Source of the DNA: Bacteroidales bacterium | Lineage (GTDB): Bacteria; Bacteroidota; Bacteroidia; Bacteroidales; UBA12077 | DNA: 64,000 nt | Assembly: GCA_028282785.1 (NCBI GenBank) | Contig: JANQHE010000061.1 | Coordinates: forward strand, 1 to 64,000 | Direction: 5' to 3' | Shown here: positions 27,319 to 35,945 of the stretch, piece after piece | Numbering within the stretch: position 1 is the stretch's first letter | Layout: every line of letters starts with the position of its first letter | Made by a program: the position numbers and the translations under genes | Notes under the pieces: model-generated | Databases searched by the model: none | The model's input: the letters and a program-made list of their open reading frames with translations, nothing else | What the model was told of the DNA's origin: nothing

Positions 27319-28212
27319 TTATTCAAATTGGAATTTAACTGTAAATACATAATTATGCACCCATGAAGACCCTAGTAATGTATATGGTATTTCAACATAT
27401 TTACCACAAACGTCGATATTTAATGGTTGGTTATCAACTGGTTTCATGTCATAACCCCAATCTTCAGCAGGAACAGTAAATGCAGGTTCCTCCAACATTG
27501 AGTATTTAGGGTTAGCAGGGTCTGTTACATCTAGAATAACAGTTACAGGCAGGAATTCTATTTCCGATTCACTTTCATACCAGTTCCAGTTTGATGTTAA
27601 TAGTTGAGGATAGAACCATCCGGAGATTTTATATTCAATCTTTCCTGGTTCGATCTCAGCTACGGGAGTCCATTCGTATTTGCCAGGGCTATCAGTCCAC
27701 CATGGAGAATCTTCAAGCCCCTCGATTCTTCCGGAGAATAAATCAAGTGTTAGCGGACAATCATCTTCTTTTATAATAAGCTCACAAGAAGTTTGATTTT
27801 TATCAGGCCCTGGTAACCCGGTAGAATAATTTTTGGAATTTGAAGTAATGGTTAATTGAATTGATTTATCATCTTCAGGGGTTAAATCATTAACGGGCTC
27901 AATACGAATATACTCTACTCCAACTCCAGGGGCAAATGTGAGCGTATTTGATGCATTTAACAAGTTATAATGCAAACCTTCGGCTACACCTTCAGCGGGC
28001 GTTAACTCAAAAGTTACTTCTATTGTTTCTTTACGTCCATTATCTGATATAAGTACAGGTATTAAAATGGAATCGAGACTTTCTTTACCTTGAACAGTGT
28101 TGTCTTTGAATGCTATAAAAGCACCTTCGTTATAGGACCAATCTTTTTCGTCACAAGAATAATTTGCAACTAAGATTAATGCTATGAATAGATAAAATAT
28201 ATTTTTTTTCAT
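27319..28212 (-). CDS. SusD-linked surface lipoprotein
   Basis: A 297-residue lipoprotein (lipobox VANYSC, then DEKD). An N-terminal beta domain of about 130 residues has the pattern LIPVLISDNGRKETIEVTF...GLHYNLL seen in DUF4843/Calx-beta-like lipoproteins. The C-terminal domain is unassigned. It lies 12 bases after susD in the same direction, the place occupied by SusE/F-like accessory binders. I see no catalytic motif. Confidence 0.7.
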   Translation of the reverse strand: MKKNIFYLFIALILVANYSCDEKDWSYNEGAFIAFKDNTVQGKESLDSILIPVLISDNGRKETIEVTFELTPAEGVAEGLHYNLLNASNTLTFAPGVGVEYIRIEPVNDLTPEDDKSIQLTITSNSKNYSTGLPGPDKNQTSCELIIKEDDCPLTLDLFSGRIEGLEDSPWWTDSPGKYEWTPVAEIEPGKIEYKISGWFYPQLLTSNWNWYESESEIEFLPVTVILDVTDPANPKYSMLEEPAFTVPAEDWGYDMKPVDNQPLNIDVCGKYVEIPYTLLGSSWVHNYVFTVKFQFE

Positions 28213-28224
28213 AATAAGTAAGTT

Positions 28225-29664
28225 TTAGTATCCAGGGTTTTGTTGATCAGTTATATTTTCATTTCGTTCAATCTCTCTAACTGGAATAGGTAAAATATAC
28301 CTATGACCGGGATAGTTAACCAATGGAGTAGCATTGTTTTCAGGACGAACATTATCTTCATTTGCAATAGCTAAATCAAATAGCCTGTGCCCTTCACATG
28401 CCAGTTCTTTTCTTCTTTCCGCAAGAATTAAAGATTTTGTTAAATTAGAAGCATCGGGTAAGCCTCTTGCATTTAAAAGTTCATTTAGCCTGTCAAGCCC
28501 ATCATCGTTATTCCCAAGGCCAAGATTAGCTTCAGCACTGATCAAATACATTTCGGCAACCCTAAGAATCTTGATGTTATTCTCGTAAACACTTACATAG
28601 CTTTCTTTTGGCAAGAATTTCTTTGTTCTGATTTCATTATTCTCATCTCTTTCATATAAATTTAACCTTTCATCTGATGAGTCGAACAAACCAAGTAATT
28701 CTTCTGTAATTACCAGGTCGCTATAAGGATATTCAGTTCCAATATTAAATAAGCTATTTAGACTTTCGTTTCCAGGGAAATAATTTTCGTTTGAATTTGA
28801 GTAAACTTGAAAGATCGTTTCATCTCCTTCTTCCTGTACCCAATAATTAACCACATCTTCGCCTTCAGCAAGAGGGTATTCGCCAGAATTAATTACTAAC
28901 TCAGAATAGTAAAGTGCACTGTCGGCATTTTCCCGGTAATGGTAAACCCTTGCTAATAGTGCCCTGATTGAATTCTGGTTTGCGAAATTTTTACCTTTAT
29001 CGAATATAACCATTTTTTCGGCTTTTCTTAAATCGGAAATAACTTGTTTATAAACTTCATTAACCGAATTTCTTGCAGGGAATATTGTAACATCTGTTAT
29101 AGTAATAACAGGAACGCCCCAGTGTCCTCCGTTTCCATCAGCTCCAGGCGCTAACGATTGATCTTGAATTGTATAGTGGTGGGCAAAAAGCCGGCATAAG
29201 TCAAAATGGCATAATGCCCTTATAAATAGAGCTTCGCTTAAAAGTTGGTTAATTTCTTCATCTGAAGCTTTTTCCTGATCAAATTCTCCGCTGATAATTT
29301 TATTAATAACATTGTTTGATGCACTAATAATATAATAAGGAAGCTCCCAAAGCCCGCTCCAGTAACCGACACTTGGTGCAATGCTTAAATCAAATTCCTG
29401 TACATACCTGCTGGAATTTTTTACTGTCGAACGTTTTACATTATCAGCCATAACTTCAGGTGCGATTTGCATATACGCCCCGTAATAATCGCTTGAGCGA
29501 AGTGGTGCATAAAGCCCATTAGTAGCTTTGCTAAGATTTGTATAATTATTTAAAGCAATAGAATTACTTATTGCATCTGTAGGTTCTGTATTCAGAAAGT
29601 CTTCTGAGCAACTGTAAAAGATAAGTACAGAAAGTATTAATATATATGTAATATTTCTTTTCAT
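28225..29664 (-). CDS. SusD/RagB-family nutrient-binding lipoprotein
   Basis: A 479-residue protein with lipobox ILIFYSC and the SusD layout: EDFLNTEPTDAIS at the N-terminus, TPR-like helices (EALFIRALCHFDLCRLF, RALLARVYHYRENADSALYY) and the C-terminal RRKELACEGHRLFDLAI...YPGHRYILPIP. It forms the lid of a SusC channel and captures glycans or peptides. It is shorter than typical glycan SusD proteins (about 550), like RagB, which binds peptides. Its link to a protease and hydroxyproline genes favours peptides here (inference). Confidence 0.9.
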   Translation of the reverse strand: MKRNITYILILSVLIFYSCSEDFLNTEPTDAISNSIALNNYTNLSKATNGLYAPLRSSDYYGAYMQIAPEVMADNVKRSTVKNSSRYVQEFDLSIAPSVGYWSGLWELPYYIISASNNVINKIISGEFDQEKASDEEINQLLSEALFIRALCHFDLCRLFAHHYTIQDQSLAPGADGNGGHWGVPVITITDVTIFPARNSVNEVYKQVISDLRKAEKMVIFDKGKNFANQNSIRALLARVYHYRENADSALYYSELVINSGEYPLAEGEDVVNYWVQEEGDETIFQVYSNSNENYFPGNESLNSLFNIGTEYPYSDLVITEELLGLFDSSDERLNLYERDENNEIRTKKFLPKESYVSVYENNIKILRVAEMYLISAEANLGLGNNDDGLDRLNELLNARGLPDASNLTKSLILAERRKELACEGHRLFDLAIANEDNVRPENNATPLVNYPGHRYILPIPVREIERNENITDQQNPGY

Positions 29665-29675
29665 AATTTTAGTTT

Positions 29676-32600
29676 TTAGAATTCTATTTGAGTTCCGAAG
29701 GAAATCGATTGAGTATTTGGATATTTATATGAACCGGACCCAGTAGAACCTCTTTCAGGGTCGAGGCCATTTACATTTGAAAATGTTAATAAATTGGTTC
29801 CTTTAGCAAATAAAGTAAGATTGCTGAGTTTGATCCTGTCTAGCCATGATTTTGGTAAAGCATATGATAAAGTTACGAACTTTAACCTTAAATAAGATCC
29901 GTTATCTAACCATCTTGAATTATCCCAGTCATTAGCACCTGTTGGGTTATTAACTAATGGTTTTGGTGTATCCGTAATGTCTCCGGGCCTTTGCCAGCGG
30001 TCGAGCTGATTTGTATTAGCATTTTCTCCCCAGCTTGCACCGTCGTGTTCAGAATAGTGCCTGTCTCCAAATATAATTTCATTTCCATAAACGAAATAGA
30101 ACATAAAGTCTAAACTAATTCCTTTATATGATAAGGTATTAGTTAAACCTCCGTAAAAATCAGGTTCAGGGCTACCTACATTTGCTCTGGACGCTTCACT
30201 GTAGGTAAAAGTAAGGTTGCCATTCTCGTCATACCACATTGGCATACCGTTGGCAGGGTTTACTCCTGCATATTTATACATCCAATATTCCATATATGCT
30301 CCACCAACACGGTGCCGGTATGTAGTTCCAACGTAATCTTCTCCAGCCAGGTCTAATATTTCACTCTTTGGGAAAGAAATGTTAAAACTAGTATTCCAAC
30401 TTAATTCTCCCTGTAGGTTTTTGGTTTGTAATGTAATTTCTAAACCTTCATTTCTTAGCGAACCAATATTTTTCAATACTGAAGAGAATCCGGATGTATA
30501 TGATAACTCTTGATATAACAGATTATCAGTTGTTTTTGACCAGAAATACTCAAATGTACCGGAGATTCTGTCTTTTAAGAGCCCAAAATCCAGAGCGATA
30601 CCGGTAGTAGCAGTTTTTTCCCATTTTAAATCGGGATTTTCAATTTTATCAGGCAATAAACTACTTTCTCCGTTATAAGTAATAACCGAGTAATATCCTT
30701 TGGAAGCGTACCAGGCTATATCACTGTTACCCGTTGTACCATAACTACCTCTCAACTTCAGTTTACTGATAAAGTTGGAATTAAAGAATGATTCTTCACT
30801 AATTCTCCAACTTCCCGAAATAGAGCCAAATGTCCCGTATTTATAATCATCCCCAAAAACAGATGAACCATCTCTTCTTAGGCTACCTTGTAAATAGTAG
30901 CGGCTGTCGTAATTATAAGAAAAGTATCCAAAATAGGAGTTACTTGTAAGTTTTGAAGGGTTTCCTTCGATTTCCTGTCCCTCTGCAACAGTTGTACTCA
31001 GATAAGGCATTTCATGATTAGCACCTTTCCCACTTCCGCTAATATATTCATAATCTTCTTGCATTCCTTCCTGTCCTAAGATTGCAGTTACAGAATGTAT
31101 CTCAGCGATTATTTTATTGAAAGTAATAGTATTAGAAATGGACATTTGAATATTATTTTCATGGCCTTCCCAGTAATAACCTTCTCTTCCTGCATAAATC
31201 GGAGCTCTTGGGTCTTCAAAATCATGACTTTTAGTATAACCATAATCTAACCCGAAAGTGGATTTAATGCTTAGAAAGTTCCATGGTTTAAATTCCAGGT
31301 AAGTACTATTTAGTAACTTAGTATATTCCTGTCCCTGGTCTTGAAATTTATCCACTCCGTGTGGATTATAGTTGCCATGGGCACCGCCAAGATCGAAATT
31401 TACACTGCCATCTTCATTAAATGGTGCATAATATGAAGGAATGGCCATTGCTGCAAATATTGGGTTTTCCCACGGAAGTACACCACCTGAAGCATCATAA
31501 ACATAATTTTGTTTAGAAAAAGAACCCATGACTTTTGTACCTACTTTGAATTTTTCATTGGGCGATAAATGATCAAGCCTTACGTTTCCAGTATACCTTT
31601 CAAAGTCATAGTTCATAATAGCACCTTCGTTTTTGTTGTAACTCCCGGATAAATAGAATGTAGTATTCTCATTTCCTCCGCTAGCGGATAGGTTATAGTT
31701 TTCTAATTTACCGGTACGAGTAACCTCATCCCACCAATCTGTATCTGTGTTTGCAAGCTCATCGGGTAAATAATATTCGCCATTCGGATCGGTCCAGTCA
31801 TATTTAGTAGGGTTATTATAATATTCTGCTGAGTTTTCTACTGCTTCTCTTTGTAATTCCAATAATTCAGCAGAGCTTAGCATATCAAACCCAGTGTTAA
31901 TTACCTTTGAGACACCATAATCTGCACTAAAACTAAATCTGGTTTTTCCTTTGGCACCTGTCTTAGTTTCGATGAGTACTACGCCATTTGCAGCACGCGA
32001 GCCATATATTGCTGCCGCTCCTGCATCTTTCAAAATAGTCATTGATTTAATGTCGTTTGGATTTAAAGATGAAAGGATACTGAAGCTTTGAGAAGCTCCT
32101 GTTTCACCAGAAACAGCAGGAACACCATCAATTACGAAAAGAGGTTGGTTTCCTGCATTTATCGAAGTGGCACCTCTGATTTGAATATCCGGGGCACTTC
32201 CGGGAATCCCTCTTAAACTAGTAGTCATAACACCAGCCACATTTCCTTGTAATCTTTTTTCAATATTAGAAGCGGAAACAGCTTCAATATTTTTTGATTC
32301 GACAGAAGAAACAGAACTGGTTAAAGCTTCTTTTCGTTGGATTGCATAACCAGTTACAATAACTTCGTCCAAACCCAGGGCCTCGGGTTCTAATATCACA
32401 TCTATTACAATTCTTGAATTAATTGGAACAACTTGTGTTTGGAATCCAACAGATTGAAAAACAAGGTTAGAAGCAGAAGAGGGTACAATTAATGCATACT
32501 TGCCATCTAAATCAGTTGCTGTACCAATTATATTCATTCCTTCAACATATACTGATACTCCAGGCAGAGAAGTATCATCTTCAGAATTGGTAACCGTACC

Positions 32601-32684
32601 AGTTATCTCCAATCCCTGGGAGAATGCATATTGCGATATCAAGAATAGGAGTATCGCAAAGATCAAGCTACGTTTGTGTTTCAT
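29676..32684 (-). CDS. SusC/RagA-family TonB-dependent outer-membrane transporter
   Basis: A 1002-residue outer-membrane channel with a signal peptide (LIFAILLFLISQYAFSQG) and a carboxypeptidase D-like regulatory domain (ITGTVTNSEDDTSLPGVSV). The TonB box/plug region follows, with LDEVIVTGYA and DIQIRGATSINAGNQPLFVIDGVPA, then a long beta-barrel ending in SISFGTQIEF. It forms a pair with the SusD protein 11 bases downstream. There is no N-terminal anti-sigma-interacting extension (STN domain), so regulation is more likely through the TPR-LuxR protein next door than a sigma/anti-sigma pair (inference). Confidence 0.95.
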   Translation of the reverse strand: MKHKRSLIFAILLFLISQYAFSQGLEITGTVTNSEDDTSLPGVSVYVEGMNIIGTATDLDGKYALIVPSSASNLVFQSVGFQTQVVPINSRIVIDVILEPEALGLDEVIVTGYAIQRKEALTSSVSSVESKNIEAVSASNIEKRLQGNVAGVMTTSLRGIPGSAPDIQIRGATSINAGNQPLFVIDGVPAVSGETGASQSFSILSSLNPNDIKSMTILKDAGAAAIYGSRAANGVVLIETKTGAKGKTRFSFSADYGVSKVINTGFDMLSSAELLELQREAVENSAEYYNNPTKYDWTDPNGEYYLPDELANTDTDWWDEVTRTGKLENYNLSASGGNENTTFYLSGSYNKNEGAIMNYDFERYTGNVRLDHLSPNEKFKVGTKVMGSFSKQNYVYDASGGVLPWENPIFAAMAIPSYYAPFNEDGSVNFDLGGAHGNYNPHGVDKFQDQGQEYTKLLNSTYLEFKPWNFLSIKSTFGLDYGYTKSHDFEDPRAPIYAGREGYYWEGHENNIQMSISNTITFNKIIAEIHSVTAILGQEGMQEDYEYISGSGKGANHEMPYLSTTVAEGQEIEGNPSKLTSNSYFGYFSYNYDSRYYLQGSLRRDGSSVFGDDYKYGTFGSISGSWRISEESFFNSNFISKLKLRGSYGTTGNSDIAWYASKGYYSVITYNGESSLLPDKIENPDLKWEKTATTGIALDFGLLKDRISGTFEYFWSKTTDNLLYQELSYTSGFSSVLKNIGSLRNEGLEITLQTKNLQGELSWNTSFNISFPKSEILDLAGEDYVGTTYRHRVGGAYMEYWMYKYAGVNPANGMPMWYDENGNLTFTYSEASRANVGSPEPDFYGGLTNTLSYKGISLDFMFYFVYGNEIIFGDRHYSEHDGASWGENANTNQLDRWQRPGDITDTPKPLVNNPTGANDWDNSRWLDNGSYLRLKFVTLSYALPKSWLDRIKLSNLTLFAKGTNLLTFSNVNGLDPERGSTGSGSYKYPNTQSISFGTQIEF

Positions 32685-32739
32685 AAGTTTTTTTTTATGT
32701 TAAATTTAAGGCACGGGCAATGTAACTTAAAAATGAAAA

Positions 32740-32779
32740 AACACTGATGTTGAAGCACTTACTTAAGTAATACAGTGTT
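32740..32779. promoter_or_regulatory. Inverted repeats upstream of susC
   Basis: AACACTG (32740-32746) and CAGTGTT (32773-32779) form perfect 7-base arms. Inside lies the 12-base palindrome TTACTTAAGTAA (32759-32770). The element stands 56-95 bases before the susC start and is a candidate operator or 5' leader structure. A near-match to the -7 element (TAACATTTG, one base too many) lies just upstream of it. Confidence 0.4.
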
Positions 32780-32890
32780 ATAAAATTACTAATACAACAA
32801 ATGTTATAAATCTTTAAATCAATGTTTTATGAAGGTATCTTTATGGGCGCCAGCAGTATCTCTACAAAAAATAAAATAAGCAATAGAATT

Positions 32891-34534
32891 TTAGTAAGCT
32901 GCTAAAAAAGCTACTAAATCAATATCTACATTATTTAAGTTTAGCTTTTTACGTAGTCTTGTTCTTGCAACTTCAATGCTATTTATTGATTGGTGTGTTA
33001 TAGATGCAATGTCTTTTGTACTCATATTAAGTTTAAGAAATGCACATAACCTAAGGTCATTGCTTGTTAAATTATTAAAATCCTTACGAATATTTCTAAA
33101 GAAGTTAGTGTGTACTTTTTGAAAGCGGTATTCGAATTCTTTTAAGATGTTTTCATGATAATTTCCTCTTAGGTCTTTTACAATATCATCGATGAAATTA
33201 TAATTGGTTTTCTTTAGATTAGGAAGCACTGACCTCAGTTTATTAATTACCCGGTTAATTAACTCATTTCTTTCAAAAAGGTTCATCATCATTAAAACTA
33301 TTTCTTTATTGCGGAATTCCAGTTTTTCAGATAAACTTTCAGCTTCGATCTTTATTTTTTCATTTCGTAATTTGGCTTCTCGTATTTTTCCCCTTTGGTA
33401 TACAATATATGAAACTGCTGATGCAACACTTATTAAAAAGATTGTAGTGGCAGTCCATATTGAGGTTTTTGTTTTACGTTGTTGTTTCAATAAAGTGATG
33501 TTATGTTGAATTTCTTTTTTTTTCTGTTCGTATTGAAATTCTAATAGAGTTAACCTCCCTGAATTATCAATACTAAAAATGCTATCACTTAACTTTTTGT
33601 GTATAAGTTGATATTCAAAAGCTTTTTTATAATTTTCTTTTTTAGAATAAATCTTGCTTAATGAAGCTGCTATATCATTTTTATAAGATGGCAAATAATA
33701 TTGTTTTGCTAACTGATATCCATTATATAGGTAAACTAACGCAGAATCATAATTGTTAGCCCAAATGTAATAATCTCCAATATTATTATAAACTAAAACT
33801 TTTACTTTCGTTTTATTTGTGTTTATACTGTCGACAAATTCGATTGCTTTATTAAAATAAGTTATAGCTTTTGGGTTTTTATAGTGTTTATAATAAAGGT
33901 TGCCCAGGTTGTTATAAGTGATAGCTAAACCTCTATAGTTATTCATGTTATGGCCAATATTTAATGACAGTTTATAGTTTTCTTCTGCTTTTTGCAACTC
34001 ATTATACTGAACATAGATATTTGCAAGGTTATTATAAATGAACCTAGCTCCTTCAAAATCGTTTAGTTCTTCATATATACTTAATCCTTTTTTATAATTT
34101 TCAAATGCTTTTTCATAATTTTTTGCGCTGTAATAGATATTGCCAATAAAGTTATAGTTATTTGCTATTTGTCTTTTATTGCCTGATTCTTCATCAATTT
34201 TCATTTTTTTCAGAAGGTTAGCCATGGTTGATTTGTAATCGGCCATATAATAATACGTCCAGGCTAGGTAAAAAAGGGTGTTAGAGACACCCTTGTCATA
34301 TTTTAATTCTTTGGAAAGTTCAATAGCTTTATTCCCATAATATATGGCTTTTTCATAATTTATTTCATTTAAGGCATTGGTAATTTCTACAAGTAAATTG
34401 ACCTTATTAGTGTCATTTTTAAGTTCATGCAGGCTTGAAATTAGGGAATCTGCTATTCTGTCCTGATTGCTTTTAGCATTTGAATTTATATTTATAAATA
34501 TCAAAGGAATTATGATGTAAAATGATTTAGCCAT
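32891..34534 (-). CDS. TPR-repeat membrane regulator with C-terminal LuxR-type HTH
   Basis: A 547-residue protein. A hydrophobic N-terminus is followed by about seven TPR repeats (such as NNLANIYVQYNELQKAEENY and NNLGNLYYKHYKNPKAITYF) to residue ~330. A transmembrane helix follows near 355-375 (TTIFLISVASAVSYIVY), then a coiled coil and a C-terminal HTH (SNDLRLCAFLKLNMSTKDIA...SINSIEVARTRLRKKL). In this layout the periplasmic TPRs would sense and the cytoplasmic HTH would bind DNA. Similar Bacteroidota proteins sit beside SusCD loci (family knowledge). It directly precedes susC on the same strand and is the likely regulator (inference). Confidence 0.8.
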   Translation of the reverse strand: MAKSFYIIIPLIFININSNAKSNQDRIADSLISSLHELKNDTNKVNLLVEITNALNEINYEKAIYYGNKAIELSKELKYDKGVSNTLFYLAWTYYYMADYKSTMANLLKKMKIDEESGNKRQIANNYNFIGNIYYSAKNYEKAFENYKKGLSIYEELNDFEGARFIYNNLANIYVQYNELQKAEENYKLSLNIGHNMNNYRGLAITYNNLGNLYYKHYKNPKAITYFNKAIEFVDSINTNKTKVKVLVYNNIGDYYIWANNYDSALVYLYNGYQLAKQYYLPSYKNDIAASLSKIYSKKENYKKAFEYQLIHKKLSDSIFSIDNSGRLTLLEFQYEQKKKEIQHNITLLKQQRKTKTSIWTATTIFLISVASAVSYIVYQRGKIREAKLRNEKIKIEAESLSEKLEFRNKEIVLMMMNLFERNELINRVINKLRSVLPNLKKTNYNFIDDIVKDLRGNYHENILKEFEYRFQKVHTNFFRNIRKDFNNLTSNDLRLCAFLKLNMSTKDIASITHQSINSIEVARTRLRKKLNLNNVDIDLVAFLAAY

Positions 34535-34604
34535 GATAAAAAACTAAAATAATCAATTTAGGAAGTAGGTAATAAATCAAAAATTAAGTGCTAAGGAGTG
34601 GAGG

Positions 34605-34676
34605 TCAATATATCCAGCACTCGTAAAGGCCTTTGCCGAAATTGTGGTATAAGTAATTTGAACAGAAAGGATTCAT
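34605..34676 (-). CDS. Micropeptide ORF, copy 2 (LYHNFGKGLYECWIY C-terminus)
   Basis: A 23-codon ORF (MNPFCSNY then LYHNFGKGLYECWIY, stop TGA). The final 15 residues match the ORF at 24073-24135 at 14 positions, while the N-termini differ. It ends 70 bases before the TPR-LuxR gene on the same strand. A full -7 element (TATATTTG) stands 17 bases before its ATG, giving a leader of only about a dozen bases. Length, lack of a signal peptide and position suggest a leader or nascent-chain peptide; a short signalling peptide is possible. I do not recognise the sequence. Confidence 0.6.
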   Translation of the reverse strand: MNPFCSNYLYHNFGKGLYECWIY

Positions 34677-34693
34677 ATCAAACTTAATTGATA

Positions 34694-34701
34694 CAAATAT
34701 A
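34694..34701 (-). promoter_or_regulatory. -7 element before micropeptide copy 2
   Basis: TATATTTG on the minus strand is a full TAnnTTTG match. Transcription would start near 34687, reading first the micropeptide and then the TPR-LuxR gene. No -33 TTTG is seen at 19 bases. Confidence 0.5.
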
Positions 34702-34773
34702 ACATTTTCTTAAAGTAATTTGAATGATATTTGTCAATAAATATAATTGCATTTTCTGAATACCATGCAAATA

Positions 34774-35916
34774 TTAACAACCAATATGCCTGGAGATAAC
34801 TAACCGTTGAATTTCGGAGGTTCCCTCCCCAATTCTTAATAATCTTTGGTCGCGGTAGAACCGTTCAACAGGATAATCTTTAATTAGCCCATAGCCACCA
34901 TGTATTTGAACAGCTTCATCGGTTACTTCTTTTGCTACTTCTGAGCAGTATAACTTAGCTATGGCAGATTCAACTTCAAATGGCTGCTTATTGTCCTTTA
35001 ACCAGCAAGCCCGGTATAAATAATTTCTTGCTAGTTCGATTTTTACGAACATATCGGCTAGCTTGAAAGAATTTACCTGGAATTTTGAGATTGGTTTTCC
35101 GAACTGCTTACGTATTTTAGCATAATTAAGAGCTTCTTCATAAGCACCTTGTGCACAGCCTAAGCCCATTGCAGCAATGGATAACCGGCCTGAGTCTAAG
35201 GTTTTGAGCATTATCTTGGAACCTTCACCAATTTTCCCAAGCAGGTTTTCTTCCGGAATTTCGCAATTGTCAAAAAATAATTCTGAAGTGTCTGAGGCTC
35301 TCCACATCAACTTGTTTTTCATGGCTTTTGCAGTAAAACCTTTTGTTCCTGATTCCAAAAGAAGAGTTGAAAAAATCTTTTTGCCATTTTCATCTTTTCC
35401 TGTAACAGCCTGTACTGTTACGCCATTAGTAATAGGAGTGGAACCATTTGTTATAAATATCTTTGAACCATTTAAGATCCATTTCCCGTTTTCAAGTTTA
35501 GCAGTTGTTTTTGTTCCCCTGGAGTCAGAACCTGCTTCGGGCTCTGTTAAGCCAAAAGCCCATAAGCCTTTGCCTTTGGCAAGTGGAGGTATATATTTGC
35601 ATCGTTGGCTTTCTGTGCCAAAATTATAAATAGGCCTTATGCCTAAAGAATTATGAGCTGCAACGGTAGCAGCATGCGAACCATCAACTCTTGCTAATTC
35701 CTCAACAGCAATAATATAAGAAAGAGAACTCATTCCTTTCCCTCCGTATTTTTCCGGTATAACCATCCCGAAAAAACCTAATTCTCCCATTTGTCTCACT
35801 ATATCAACATCAAATTTCTCGTCCGCATCTAATTTTTGTGCGACTGGTTTTATAACCCTTTCAGCGAAATCTCTTGCAGTTTTGCGAACTAATTTTTGTT
35901 CTTCTTGGATATACAT
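34774..35916 (-). CDS. Acyl-CoA dehydrogenase (short/branched-chain type)
   Basis: A 380-residue flavoenzyme with the family blocks LTEPEAGSD, KIFITNGS, QFGKPISKFQ and AVQIHGGYGL. The catalytic Glu is at the usual C-terminal place, in RIGEGTSEIQR. True isovaleryl-CoA dehydrogenases have Gly or Ala there and use a Glu in an LDLERL-like segment, which here reads LDSGRL. It therefore looks like a short-chain/methyl-branched enzyme, although the operon resembles leucine degradation. It is the last gene of the five-gene operon and ends 97 bases before the second micropeptide ORF. Confidence 0.85.
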   Translation of the reverse strand: MYIQEEQKLVRKTARDFAERVIKPVAQKLDADEKFDVDIVRQMGELGFFGMVIPEKYGGKGMSSLSYIIAVEELARVDGSHAATVAAHNSLGIRPIYNFGTESQRCKYIPPLAKGKGLWAFGLTEPEAGSDSRGTKTTAKLENGKWILNGSKIFITNGSTPITNGVTVQAVTGKDENGKKIFSTLLLESGTKGFTAKAMKNKLMWRASDTSELFFDNCEIPEENLLGKIGEGSKIMLKTLDSGRLSIAAMGLGCAQGAYEEALNYAKIRKQFGKPISKFQVNSFKLADMFVKIELARNYLYRACWLKDNKQPFEVESAIAKLYCSEVAKEVTDEAVQIHGGYGLIKDYPVERFYRDQRLLRIGEGTSEIQRLVISRHIGC

Positions 35917-35945
35917 AAAGTATCGTTTTTATTCGGTTATTGATT

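Noticed and set aside
8697-32850. Shared GGGYGYC word at about 8697, 24221 and 32841, each upstream of a minus-strand operon
   Set aside because: A degenerate 7-mer is expected a few times by chance in the intergenic sequence here, and the flanking similarity is weak.
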